From contig NZ_CP046242.1 in NCBI RefSeq assembly GCF_023205095.1, positions 2,841,001 to 2,905,000 of the forward strand: a stretch of DNA of 64,000 bases. The letters are read 5' to 3'. The notes beneath the pieces were generated by a model, which saw only the letters and a list, made by a program, of their open reading frames with translations, did no database searches and was not told the DNA's origin. The DNA comes from Bizionia sp. M204 (lineage in GTDB: Bacteria; Bacteroidota; Bacteroidia; Flavobacteriales; Flavobacteriaceae). Positions 47,901 through 55,657 of this stretch are shown in pieces (the first letter of the stretch is position 1; each line of letters opens with the position of its first letter). The translations under genes and the position numbers were made by a program.

Positions 47901-48473
47901 ACTGTAGGAGGAATTACCACCCCAAAAGGTTATAGTGTACTTACAGGCAGACAAATAAGGCCAACAGCAGTAAGTGTTAGTGAATTAAAAGCCCAACCTT
48001 TTCAATCAAGTGATGATGCCTTCGCTTTAGACACTGGTAAAGCTATTAGACCTGAAAACACTAATGTAACTAAAGCGGTGGAAATAAATAAATTAGAACA
48101 GTCATTTTTAAAAACTAAAGGGGTTGATGGTCAAGTGAAATTCACTGCTACTGATGAGTTAGTTGCTGTCAGGCATCATACTAGTCCCGAAGCCCTTAAA
48201 CAAATAGAGGCAAGTAAATTAATAAATCCTTCTCGAGGTCAGCCATATGGTGTTGATGTTGAAGTTGCACCATTTGTTAATCCATCAAATGCTAATATGG
48301 GTCAATTTGGTAAAGGAGCGTATATTGAATTTATGGTACCTAGAAGTCAATTGAGTAATATTCCTGGTTATTTAGGAGGTACAGGTAATACTGCCAGAAT
48401 AATTACAAACTCAGCTCCTTTAGATGTTAGTTCAAGTTCATGGTTAAATTTTGTTAAATGGAAATGGTTTTAA
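41964..48473 (+). CDS. SpvB/RHS-repeat polymorphic toxin with C-terminal ADP-ribosyltransferase-like domain
   Basis: This 2169-residue exported protein has, in order, a signal peptide (to about residue 21), an SpvB-like N-terminal beta domain (about 75-350), and integrin-type FG-GAP repeats with calcium-loop text (FDGDGKMDF, FNGDGLTDV, FDGDGKTDL, YNGDGKTDF and YNGDGKTDI, about 390-745). YD/RHS repeats follow (about 1020-1740). The RHS core (DYLGSILAISNSSGE, then FTGHEHFFDVSLIHMNGRLY and NPLVNIDPNGEF, about 1735-1850) marks the self-cleavage boundary. A glycine-rich hydrophobic stretch (about 1853-1990) precedes a unique C-terminus (about 2035-2169) with AVRHHTSPEALKQIEASKLI and GKGAYIEFMVPRSQL. 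This text resembles HYD1-type ADP-ribosyltransferase toxins (H-x-T-S, then a G-x-G-x-Y strand). Immunity candidates follow. Confidence 0.85.
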   Translation: MKLKNYFIRFIILIIGFVGFSQTPNDLLVDPSIKVKMEFKKITSKENPNAKSSKTTFQTASRPPKGPIDPIDPFDPIDPPIGETSSGYAGTTLDEFNVSLSGEASYSVPIISPAGIKDIAPNIGLTFNSQASNGLAGWGWNISGLSTITRIPSTKYHDGFVGGIDFDDTDRFALDGQRLLLKSGTYGAVNSEYQTENYSNIKIRAYETSPYGSSYGPSYFIVFYPNGTRAWYGNGGSSHGQLEWALHKIQDPQGNYVEYTYSQSNNLLRINRIRYGSIEGVTPPNDIYFYYKTRTRPELTYIQGVTFKRGNILDRIEVKGGSQLYRKYQLTHNTSSLGYQRVSSIREYNSANESFPPITFGYESSTSGISRDGNTLDIYPGINYNNDRMAVGEFDGDGKMDFITYNKNTRNQLNIFMGVFSDYGSGISIGYSVDTEKFDDVFASTILSWNGKLLPQQGVTNVRETVNGTNSTARFRTFAMAAYGPVFQYDKNVNFPIGPMGDFDCDAPSNNDYRKIPKSYINGDFNGDGLTDVLAIPKKYYKKACSWDYDYWDDYEECVCDRQTIPLGNSEVYFVDLKRTDTTTAVNIGSLESRIQDSTDKLFGVDFDGDGKTDLMHIRDGLTTVYSMNSSNQLVQIASLTNSYIDKDKPILLGDYNGDGKTDFAQPSANGSTTWRFYLSQGNNIFYYSKDIGVNYIENFVHNGWRNINGVGMTNPLYEYKYIAQDYNGDGKTDILKHEIITPYSSSNVVSDRFQLYANKHNSNESTPTFVLTTNSLAVNNGLTKFGIPIFLEAKGTNSNLEYAYIDGNNVHTYEFNNDHKKDIELKKISNNGVITDIFYEQLNSRYGSNTYSFDYEENYPFVNVNVAPPLKFVKEVKHTGSGYSKRQVFQYKGAVSNAEGLGFLGFKEVKKTNWFGDGVGTLWNISKHDIQKRGAVTQQWVSTSPSSSPYSFVNKTTYTYSTQLLPNNVFINKPIQIVKEDGLQGFSTTEVYTYDSFKNPLSIVLSSSGESKTKTYEYSNNSTSTGSTYHIGRLTKEIKTNVLNGNSFTNENQYSYDNNLLVQIKRKGNGTPWLIESYIHDSFGNITQKTVGGSGISNRIEEFEYDSSGRFLTKSIDLEGLETTFTYDTTTGNPITTTNPFGHTTTYVYDGWQRVLNKISYLGKETKYYYNQENIPGIGQCFTKTIDFPEGQDKKTYFNAFGWNVQSKMLSLNGKWIQKQFEHDAIGRVLRESEPYFSNESPTQWNQNYFDEYGRPITQQLFTGKVINTTYNGPSITVNDGTKSTTTTRSVFGNITSVQDLGGTIDYQYYGNGTMKAANFGSHTVSTTIDGWGRRISLSDPSAGTFNYEYNILGEITKEITPKGQTEYTYDDFGKLLDKEIIGDKTDLTVSYIYNGTTKLLERINGNDGEADTQYTYNYYYDSNHRPNRITEVTDYAEFENQMTYDDFGRINKDVYITRNIATGVNSTVQVKNIYDEASILIELRNQVSDDLLWKVNDENARGQTLSVDLGNGITKNRQYDQFGFLTNITDKDDGTGGEQALKLDYSFDAQRNILLSRQNHGFTNWSESFTHDSLDRLLSVNGPNPHTQDYDDQGRITENSFVGDYTYDNNSRYRLAEVDLNNQGDLYYQNHSLQQITYNAFKKPVDIYEKEKGRVSFEYGPMMNRTSSYYGGLEENKTERRYHKRYSSIIPVEIVQDTENNSTKIITYIGGDGYTAPVTHIKQVGGNSIDEYHYLHRDYLGSILAISNSSGEVVEQRQFSAWGLTDNFKQRNTLTDFSYSSLINRGFTGHEHFFDVSLIHMNGRLYDAKLGRFLSPDNYIQVPFSTQSFNRYGYVWNNPLVNIDPNGEFIFTAAIIIGAVVGAYIGGVQANGGNYNPLKWNWSSGSTWGGLVGGAVIGGISGGVGAYVGGAALGVMSAAGISGGIIGGAVSGIAGGVAAGLISGAGMAILPGGNGDVLGGAWKGAVTGAIFGGIIGGTVGGITTPKGYSVLTGRQIRPTAVSVSELKAQPFQSSDDAFALDTGKAIRPENTNVTKAVEINKLEQSFLKTKGVDGQVKFTATDELVAVRHHTSPEALKQIEASKLINPSRGQPYGVDVEVAPFVNPSNANMGQFGKGAYIEFMVPRSQLSNIPGYLGGTGNTARIITNSAPLDVSSSSWLNFVKWKWF

Positions 48474-48988
48474 AAATAAAAGAAATACAAATAGAAAATG
48501 TTAATATTTCTAACATTGAAATAAAAGAAGGAGAAATCTTAAGGATACAATTCTCAAATTTAAAAACTTATAATAGTGTTTTGTCTAAAATTAATTCATC
48601 AGATTTTGATGGAAATGTAACAAATGTTGAATTATGGGCAGAAAAAAACGAGAATTTAATTTTTATTGAAAACTGGTTTAATCTTTATGCTAAAGAAGAC
48701 TCTTTTATTAAAGAGATGGATTTAACAGGTCAAGAAAAATTTTACGAATTACCAAGACCCTATAAGAATATTATTTGTTTAAAGCAACTTTTAGAAAATA
48801 AAATTCCCGCATTAATTATAGGAACGGCAGGAATGCATTTTTTTAATTTGAGACAAACTTATAGCTTGTTACATTCATATTTAAAGGATGGTGGGATTTG
48901 TATTGAAATGACTTATCCTTTAATGAATCAAAATGAGCTTATAAATATTTTAGGTGTTGAACCTAAGGTAATTACAATTAGTACTTAA
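48458..48988 (+). CDS. Candidate immunity protein for the RHS toxin
   Basis: I do not recognise the 176-residue product by family. Its start (ATG 48458, or ATG 48464 two codons later) lies inside the last codons of the toxin gene, with a 16-base overlap. That is a strong sign of translational coupling and the usual place for an immunity gene. There is no signal peptide. The sequence is acidic with alternating strands (IKEGEILRIQFSNLKTYNSV, then VELWAEKNENLIFIENWFNL) and a helical C-terminal part (FFNLRQTYSLLHSYLKDGG). It is expected to bind and neutralise the toxin domain in the cytosol. Confidence 0.65.
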   Translation: MEMVLKIKEIQIENVNISNIEIKEGEILRIQFSNLKTYNSVLSKINSSDFDGNVTNVELWAEKNENLIFIENWFNLYAKEDSFIKEMDLTGQEKFYELPRPYKNIICLKQLLENKIPALIIGTAGMHFFNLRQTYSLLHSYLKDGGICIEMTYPLMNQNELINILGVEPKVITIST

Positions 48989-49046
48989 TTATTCAAAGGG
49001 ATGAATGAAAATATAAGTTTAGAATAACAACATTTTAATATATAAC

Positions 49047-49331
49047 ATGATGAATCTGAATCAAGAGAAATATCTAATAAAAGAGAATTCTTTAAGTATT
49101 TTTAATAATTATTATGAGAAAATTTTCAATACCGAATGGTATCCTAATTTATTTATTAAAGAAGGTTTTTCAATATTTTTTATAAAAATCCAAAAAAATA
49201 AAACAAAATATTTTAACTGGAGTGTTTTTAGTCAAGCAATTTTACAGAATATGGAGAGCTCTCATTTTTTTTTAAATCATATGATAGAGGTCTTATTTAT
49301 AAAGAGTCAAAGCAGTCTAGTACAAATATGA
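49047..49331 (+). CDS. Small acidic/aromatic protein, second immunity-type ORF
   Basis: This 94-residue protein is rich in aromatic and charged residues (YYEKIFNTEWYPNLFIKEGF, NKTKYFNWSVFSQAILQNME). No domain is recognised and there is no signal peptide. It is followed by the next gene with an ATGA stop-start overlap (49328-49331). Repeated small ORFs after an RHS toxin are typical of immunity arrays that protect against several toxin variants. Confidence 0.5.
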   Translation: MMNLNQEKYLIKENSLSIFNNYYEKIFNTEWYPNLFIKEGFSIFFIKIQKNKTKYFNWSVFSQAILQNMESSHFFLNHMIEVLFIKSQSSLVQI

Positions 49332-49693
49332 GTGCTTCTTTTGATATTGAAAAAAAGTTAATGATGAAAAATTCTGATTTTGTTGAGTTATTAAACAACT
49401 TTTCATTTGATGAATTGATTTCGGAAATTGATTTTGGAAATATAGAACAAGGTACACTTGTTTTTGATGATACTAGTAAATGGGCATATTATTATGGTGA
49501 GCAACTATATAAATCGCCAAATTTTGAAGAGTTTGATCTATTCATTGTAAAAAAAGAAGATGAGTTTAATTTCAAAAATTCTTTAAAAAGCATGATGCTG
49601 TTGCCTTACGAAATTAAAGTGACTAAATTAAATCATATTTTTAAAGACACTGATTTTTCTAAAAACAGGTTATTTGAAATAAAGTTAGATTAA
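49328..49693 (+). CDS. Small acidic protein, third immunity-type ORF
   Basis: The 121-residue product is acidic (SDFVELLNNFSFDELISEID, KSPNFEEFDLFIVKKEDEF). It begins in the ATGA overlap with the preceding 94-residue ORF. I cannot tell whether these are two proteins or one gene split by a frameshift, but the ATGA arrangement favours two coupled genes. No family is recognised. Confidence 0.5.
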   Translation: MSASFDIEKKLMMKNSDFVELLNNFSFDELISEIDFGNIEQGTLVFDDTSKWAYYYGEQLYKSPNFEEFDLFIVKKEDEFNFKNSLKSMMLLPYEIKVTKLNHIFKDTDFSKNRLFEIKLD

Positions 49694-49703
49694 GTTTAAA
49701 ACC

Positions 49704-49829
49704 ATGAGAGAAGTTAACAAAGATGTTTTAAAAAAATATCGCTATATTGATAAGAAGAGGAGTATTGAAGCTGTAACATTGCAGTTAAAAAAGAAGGTGC
49801 GTCTCAAATGGAGTGTACTAGATTATTAA
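49704..49829 (+). CDS. Short ORF or gene remnant (41 residues)
   Basis: The frame encodes MREVNKDVLKKYRYIDKKRS, then IEAVTLQLKKKVRLKWSVLDY before TAA. It is basic and amphipathic, and resembles the tail of a longer protein rather than a complete one. It may be debris of an older RHS C-terminal or immunity gene. Support is weak. Confidence 0.25.
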   Translation: MREVNKDVLKKYRYIDKKRSIEAVTLQLKKKVRLKWSVLDY

Positions 49830-49858
49830 TGAAGAGAAGTAAAACTTAATTATAAAAT

Positions 49859-50677
49859 ATGAAAAAAATAATAACATTATTTATAAGTTTATTAATATTG
49901 TCGTGTAGTTCATCTGATGATTCAAGTGAGGTAAATAATAGGATTAATAATAACGGAAATAGTAACGCAACATTTAGTATTGACCTAACTTCTAATAGAA
50001 CAGCTGTCGTAGATGAAATTATTAGTGTTGATATCACAGGAAATGAAAATATTATGACACTTGAGGCATCTTTAGATGATTTTCAAACCACTATTTTTAA
50101 TCAAACGAATAGTAGTAGTTTCGGAGCCTCGTCAACTCTGTATTTTAATTTTGATGAGCTAGGTAATAAAACAATTAGCATTAAAGCAATTAATAATAGT
50201 GGTGAAGAAATTATAAAAACAATCACTGTTACTATTTTAAGAGGAGATGCAGTGAAAATTACTTCTATAGAAGTTGTTTCTTTTTCAAACATTCACAACA
50301 CATGGGATCCAGAATTTTTAAATACTGATGTAAACCGCTTAGCAGATGTTTTTTTATTGCTCAGAAAACCTAAAGTAAATATAATAGATAGTTCTAGTTT
50401 TCCGTTAAGAGATTGGTTTAGGTCTGAAACTAAAGAAAATCAAGGTGATTTAATATGGGATGTGTCATCGCACAACCTATATATAAATCCTAATTTTTCT
50501 TTACGATATAGCATGGCTGATGTTGACGATGGAGGGATGAGTCAAGATATTATGTTAGGACCTCCTTTTGAAAGAGAAGTAACCTTTGTTGAGCATATCA
50601 CAACTCAACCAACTACAATTACCTTGAGTATACCAAATATTGATTTAGAGGTAGTTTTTACAGTAGAGTGGAATTAA
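49859..50677 (+). CDS. Uncharacterised lipoprotein with Ig-like domain
   Basis: The 272-residue protein starts MKKIITLFISLLILSCSSSD (lipobox LLILSC, Cys16). The N-terminal part (about 35-125) is a beta-sandwich pattern (AVVDEIISVDITGNENIMTL, ISIKAINNSGEEIIKTITVT) like an immunoglobulin or PKD-like fold. The C-terminal half is unrecognised (FLLLRKPKVNIIDSSSF, DVDDGGMSQDIMLGPPF). It is likely a surface lipoprotein and lies 21 bases before the T9SS type B gene start in the same direction. Confidence 0.6.
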   Translation: MKKIITLFISLLILSCSSSDDSSEVNNRINNNGNSNATFSIDLTSNRTAVVDEIISVDITGNENIMTLEASLDDFQTTIFNQTNSSSFGASSTLYFNFDELGNKTISIKAINNSGEEIIKTITVTILRGDAVKITSIEVVSFSNIHNTWDPEFLNTDVNRLADVFLLLRKPKVNIIDSSSFPLRDWFRSETKENQGDLIWDVSSHNLYINPNFSLRYSMADVDDGGMSQDIMLGPPFEREVTFVEHITTQPTTITLSIPNIDLEVVFTVEWN

Positions 50678-50697
50678 TTTTTTGATAGAGTTATGTG

Positions 50698-53600
50698 ATG
50701 TTTAGGATTTTTAACATATTAACAGTTATTTTATTCATTTCAAATGTTGGTTTCTCCCAAAATGAAACCAACATTTGGTATTTTGGAGAAAATGCAGGAT
50801 TAGATTTTAATTCAGGGGTTCCAACACCATTGTTGGATGGAGCTTTAAATACGGATGAAGGCTGTGCAACCATATCAGATAATACAGGTAGTTTGTTGTT
50901 TTATACAGACGGCATTACGGTTTGGAATAGGAATCACGGAGTAATGCTTAATGGTACAGGGCTTAATGGTGATGTTTCGAGTACACATTCCGCTATAATA
51001 GTTCCAAAACCTGGTAATTCTAATATCTATTTTATTTTTACTGTAGATGCCAATACTGGTCCTCAAGGATTACAGTACTCTGAAGTCGATATGACTTTAG
51101 ATAGTGGACTTGGCGGTATAACTACTAATAAAAATGTTTTATTAGCAACCCCAACCACAGAAAAATTAACAGCTGTTAAAAGTTCTGTATCTAACGAATA
51201 TTGGGTGGTTAGTCACCGATGGAATAGTAACGAATTTATAGCATATAATGTTAACGGTTTGGGTGTTAATACCACACCGGTTATTAGCGGTGTGGGGACT
51301 TATGTTGGTGGCTCCAATGAGCTATCTGCTATCGGGCAAATTAAAATATCTCCAGATGGCACGAAACTGGCCTTGGTAAGAAGTGTTGGGTATTCTGAAG
51401 CTCAATTGTTTGATTTTGATGCCAGTTCTGGAATTGTATCTAATCCTATCACAATTTTTGATTTACCAAACTATCTTACACCGTATGGTGTTGAATTTTC
51501 ACCCAATAGTAAAGTACTTTATATTGGCATAACAGGTGAAGGTGTTTACCAATATAATTTAGAAGCTGGTTCACCTAATAATATTATTAATTCTGAATAT
51601 TTAATTTCATCAACCACAAACTTCTATTCTGCACTACAATTAGCTTCCGATGGTAAGATTTATATTGCTAATGCATTAAGTAACTATCTCGATACCATTC
51701 AAAATCCTAATAATCTTGGATCAGGTTGTAATTACCAAATGAATACAGTGTATTTAGGAGGTAGAATTGTTCAAAGAGGGTTACCGCCATTCATTCAGTC
51801 CTTTTTTAATGCTGCTTTTCAAACAGATGACGTGTGTTTAGGTGAAAGTACTATTTTTACTGTCACAAACTTTCCCACAACTTATGATTCATTAGTTTGG
51901 GATTTTGGAGATGGAAATACCTCTACTTTAGAAAACCCAAGTCACGTCTATCTCACGGCAGGAGATTATACGGCAACATTAACGGTTACTGTTGGTGGCG
52001 TTTCTTCTACAGATACCAAAGTATTGACTATTTATGAGCAACCAACCGCTACACAGCCACAAGATATAATAGAATGTGATACCAACAATGATGGTTTTTT
52101 TGAATTTGATTTAACGGCTCAAATTTCCGCTATTCTGAACGGACAATCTGCTACTACTTTTGAGGTCGTTTATTATGCCTCCATGTTAGATTTTACAAAT
52201 AGTTCACCAATTGCAGATCCAACTACTTATATAAATACAACAGCCTACGCATCACAAAATATAATAGCAAGTGTTAGAAACAGAAATAATGCAGACTGTA
52301 AAGTTATTACAGACTTTAATATTCAAGTTTTTGATGTACCAATGCCAAGTTTAACAGTTCCTCCAATAGAATATTGTGATAATACGAGCTATGGAACAGA
52401 TACAGATGGTGTAGTTATATTTGATTTAACTGACAATGAATCAGCAATTTTAAATGGTCAGTCTGCAACTAATTTTACAGTTAGCTATTTTACTGATGCT
52501 GGATTAACAACTCAAATACCAACACCCAGTAATTATCAAAATACAAATCCATTAGAAACTATTTATGTTCAAGTTGTAAATAATAGTAATACAAGTTGTG
52601 TTGCTGAAACATCTTTTACTATCGAAGTTTTTGAAAAACCATTCACGGCGCCAATAGTAAGTTTAAGACAATGCGATGATGATTTAGATGGTTATAGTGC
52701 ATTTAATTTAAGTGAAGCTCTAAATGAAATCACTACAAATACCCTAAATGAAACTATCACATTTTACGAATCGCAATTAGACGCTGAAAATGAGAATAGC
52801 CCAATTCCAAACACAACCGTTTATATAAATGAAACTGTTAGTACAGATGCTATTTGGGCAAGAGTTGAAAATAGTCATGGTTGTTTTAGAACTTCACAAA
52901 TAAATCTTGTAGTATCTACTACACAAATTCCATTAACCTTTACAAGAGATTTTTATGAATGTGATGATACTCTAGATGGAGATACATCAAATGGCATTGC
53001 TTCTTTTAACTTTAGTAACGTAACAACAGAAATAGAAGCATTATTCCCTACAGGACAACAATTAGCAATTACATATTACAGAAATTTATCAGATGCTTTA
53101 GCCGAAACAAATGCCATTACAGATATTACAAATTATAGAAATATTGGTTATCCAAATACACAAGATATTTATATACGTGTTGATAGCCTAATAGATAACG
53201 ATTGTTTAGGTTTAGGTCAACATATTACACTACATGTAGAAACTGTTCCTGTTGCCAATTCTGTAAGTATAGCAGAGGCTTGTGATGACGATGGAGACGG
53301 TCTGTATGCTTTTGATACATCTACTATTCAAGATGAAATTATTGCAAGTCAAACGAATGTAAATGTTAGTTATACGGACTCAAATGGTATAGCCTTACCG
53401 AGTCCTTTACCAAATCCGTTTAATACTGCCACGCAAATTGTTACTGTAAGAGTTACTAATGCAACTTCTCAAGATCCAAATGGAGCTTGTTATGATGAAA
53501 CCACAATAAATTTTGTTGTAGATGCCGCAGCAGTTGCAAACCCTATTGCAGATATCATGGTTTGTGATGATGATACTGATGGTCAATATGCGTTTGATAC

Positions 53601-55068
53601 GTCTACTTTTGAAACAACTATTCTTAATGGTCAAACAGGCATGCAAGTGACATATATTGATGAATCGGGTAATCCACTGCCTAGTCCATTACCCAACCCT
53701 TTTGTCAGTGAGTCGCAAACCCTAACAGTTCGTGTAGAAAATACGTTAAGTGCTAGCTGCTATGATGAAACGACTATCAATTTAATTGTTAATGCACAAC
53801 CAATAGCAAACACCATACAAAATGATATAGTTTGTGATGATGCTTCAAACGATGGAGAGGCTAATTTTATTTTAAATCATTATGATCCTCAAATTTTAGA
53901 CAGTCAATCAAGTACAATTTTTGAAGTAATGTATTTTGATGAACTCACGAATGCAGAAAATAATACAAGTCCATTGTCTAATAATTATTTGAGTACATCA
54001 ATTTCTGAAACTATTTATGCAAGAATACACAACAGAAATAATATGGATTGTTATGCAATTACTTCTTTTCAAATAGGAGTTTCATATCTTCCTATAGCTT
54101 ACAATCCAGATGACTTAATTATTTGTGATGATGAAAGTAATGATGGGGAATCCGAGTTTAATTTAAGTATTCAAAATGAATACATTCTAAATGGTCAATC
54201 TGAAACTGAAAATAAAATTACGTATCATCTTTCACAAGAAGACGCTGAAGGTAGCATAAATGATATACCTACAATTTTTACAAATACAGAAGCAAATCAA
54301 ATTATTTACGTAAGAGTTGAGAATGTGAATAATTTAGATTGCTACGCAACAACGTCATTTAATATTATAGTTGTTGAACAACCTGTATTACTTATGGAAG
54401 AACAATGGTCTATTTGCGAAGGAGATACGGTAGAAATCATTGCAGATTCAGGATTTGATGAATACTTGTGGTCAACTGGAGAAACCACGCCATCTATAAT
54501 TGTTGATGAAATTGGAACTTATGAACTAACTGTGACAACTATTTATGGCAACATAAGATGTGAAGACGCACAAATAGTTAACGTTGTTCAATCAGATATA
54601 GCAGTTATTACTAACATAGAAACTGTAGACTGGTCGCAAAGTAATAATGAAATTAGTATTTATGTGGAAGGAAATGGAGATTACGAGTATTCAATTGATG
54701 GCATAAATTATCAAGACTCAAATATATTTAGTTACCTAACTATCGATGCATACACGGTTTATGTGAGGGATAAGAACGGTTGTGGTGTGGTAAGTGAGGA
54801 AGTTTACTTGTTGTATTACCCAAAAGTGTTTACACCAAATGGCGATGGAACAAATGATACTTGGCAACTATATAATTCAAGGATTGAGCAAAATAACAGA
54901 GTCTACATTTACGACAGATATGGTAAATTACTAAAACAAATTACTCCTAATTCAAACGATTGGGATGGGACCTTCAACGGTAGTGCTTTGCCAAATTCAG
55001 ATTATTGGTTTGTTTTGAAAAGACAGAATGGGAAAGAGTATAGAGGGCATTTCTCATTGAAGAGATAG
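50698..55068 (+). CDS. Giant T9SS type B sorting domain protein with PKD and repeated domains
   Basis: This exported surface protein has about 1456 residues (I choose ATG 50698 over GTG 50695). The signal peptide ends near FSQNETN. An N-terminal propeller-like region (about 25-370) with SPDGTKLALVRS is followed by a PKD domain (about 380-455, WDFGDGNTSTLENPSHVY). About nine repeats of roughly 95-110 residues then occupy about 460-1270. Each repeat begins near C-D-D-x-x-D-G-x-x-x-F and ends in text such as DETTINLIV. The C-terminus (about 1370-1456: YPKVFTPNGDGTNDTWQLYN, VYIYDRYGKLLKQI, WDGTFNGSALPNSDYWFVL) is the gliding-associated T9SS type B signal. It is probably a surface adhesin. Confidence 0.88.
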   Translation: MFRIFNILTVILFISNVGFSQNETNIWYFGENAGLDFNSGVPTPLLDGALNTDEGCATISDNTGSLLFYTDGITVWNRNHGVMLNGTGLNGDVSSTHSAIIVPKPGNSNIYFIFTVDANTGPQGLQYSEVDMTLDSGLGGITTNKNVLLATPTTEKLTAVKSSVSNEYWVVSHRWNSNEFIAYNVNGLGVNTTPVISGVGTYVGGSNELSAIGQIKISPDGTKLALVRSVGYSEAQLFDFDASSGIVSNPITIFDLPNYLTPYGVEFSPNSKVLYIGITGEGVYQYNLEAGSPNNIINSEYLISSTTNFYSALQLASDGKIYIANALSNYLDTIQNPNNLGSGCNYQMNTVYLGGRIVQRGLPPFIQSFFNAAFQTDDVCLGESTIFTVTNFPTTYDSLVWDFGDGNTSTLENPSHVYLTAGDYTATLTVTVGGVSSTDTKVLTIYEQPTATQPQDIIECDTNNDGFFEFDLTAQISAILNGQSATTFEVVYYASMLDFTNSSPIADPTTYINTTAYASQNIIASVRNRNNADCKVITDFNIQVFDVPMPSLTVPPIEYCDNTSYGTDTDGVVIFDLTDNESAILNGQSATNFTVSYFTDAGLTTQIPTPSNYQNTNPLETIYVQVVNNSNTSCVAETSFTIEVFEKPFTAPIVSLRQCDDDLDGYSAFNLSEALNEITTNTLNETITFYESQLDAENENSPIPNTTVYINETVSTDAIWARVENSHGCFRTSQINLVVSTTQIPLTFTRDFYECDDTLDGDTSNGIASFNFSNVTTEIEALFPTGQQLAITYYRNLSDALAETNAITDITNYRNIGYPNTQDIYIRVDSLIDNDCLGLGQHITLHVETVPVANSVSIAEACDDDGDGLYAFDTSTIQDEIIASQTNVNVSYTDSNGIALPSPLPNPFNTATQIVTVRVTNATSQDPNGACYDETTINFVVDAAAVANPIADIMVCDDDTDGQYAFDTSTFETTILNGQTGMQVTYIDESGNPLPSPLPNPFVSESQTLTVRVENTLSASCYDETTINLIVNAQPIANTIQNDIVCDDASNDGEANFILNHYDPQILDSQSSTIFEVMYFDELTNAENNTSPLSNNYLSTSISETIYARIHNRNNMDCYAITSFQIGVSYLPIAYNPDDLIICDDESNDGESEFNLSIQNEYILNGQSETENKITYHLSQEDAEGSINDIPTIFTNTEANQIIYVRVENVNNLDCYATTSFNIIVVEQPVLLMEEQWSICEGDTVEIIADSGFDEYLWSTGETTPSIIVDEIGTYELTVTTIYGNIRCEDAQIVNVVQSDIAVITNIETVDWSQSNNEISIYVEGNGDYEYSIDGINYQDSNIFSYLTIDAYTVYVRDKNGCGVVSEEVYLLYYPKVFTPNGDGTNDTWQLYNSRIEQNNRVYIYDRYGKLLKQITPNSNDWDGTFNGSALPNSDYWFVLKRQNGKEYRGHFSLKR

Positions 55069-55304
55069 CGATGTATTTGCCAATGTTTAAGTTGAGTAGT
55101 GTGATGGGTTAATGTAAACCTATTCGATGCTCAAACCTTTGTACAGAAATAATCCTAAATAATACTTTTTTTGATTAATATTTTCGACACCAACACGCTA
55201 TATGAGTCTATAATACTTTTTAGAGCTATAAATATGTCAATACAGGTGGGGTGTAAGCTTCCCTTATAACCGAACTGTTTAAAAGTAGAATAATAATCTT
55301 AAAT

Positions 55305-55583
55305 TTGAACAGTATTATGAGAAAAAGTAAATTTAGTCCACAACAGATCGCAAAGATTTTAAAGGAGTTTGACAACGGCAAGAGTGTTGATCAGATAAGC
55401 AGGGAACACGGAGTGAGTTCGGCCAGTTTTTACAAATGGCGTTCCAAATATGCCGGAATGAACTCAAAAGAGCTTAAACGGCTAAAAGAGCTCGAGGAAG
55501 AAAACCGTAAGCTCAAACAGATGTATGCTACTTTAGCGCTTGACCATCAAATGGCCAAAGAGATCATAGAAAAAAAGCTTTAA
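55305..55583 (+). CDS. IS3 OrfA (transposase N-terminal HTH protein)
   Basis: The 92-residue product has an N-terminal helix-turn-helix ([40 protein letters not shown], residues about 7-50) and a leucine-zipper-like heptad coil ([20 protein letters not shown]). It binds the IS ends and dimerises. The gene ends with the slippery heptamer A AAA AAG at 55571-55577, just before the stop, which allows -1 frameshifting into orfB. Confidence 0.92.
   Translation: MNSIMRKSKFSPQQIAKILKEFDNGKSVDQISREHGVSSASFYKWRSKYAGMNSKELKRLKELEEENRKLKQMYATLALDHQMAKEIIEKKL
55571..55577 (+). promoter_or_regulatory. Programmed -1 frameshift site A AAA AAG
   Basis: In the orfA frame the codons are GAA AAA AAG, so the heptamer A AAA AAG (X XXY YYZ form) is correctly phased. 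After a -1 slip the ribosome reads AAA AAA GCT TTA AAG CCC and continues through [16 protein letters not shown] into orfB without a stop. Confidence 0.8.
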
Positions 55584-55657
55584 AGCCCTGCCGTAAAAGG
55601 AGTATCACCAAGGAACTTATTCATTACGGTATCAGTAGGGCGTGCCGTGTCCTGAAT

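Noticed and set aside
47687-47920. Proline/alanine/isoleucine-rich minus-strand frame
   Set aside because: It is the complement of the glycine-rich stretch of the RHS protein, so its composition is an artefact.
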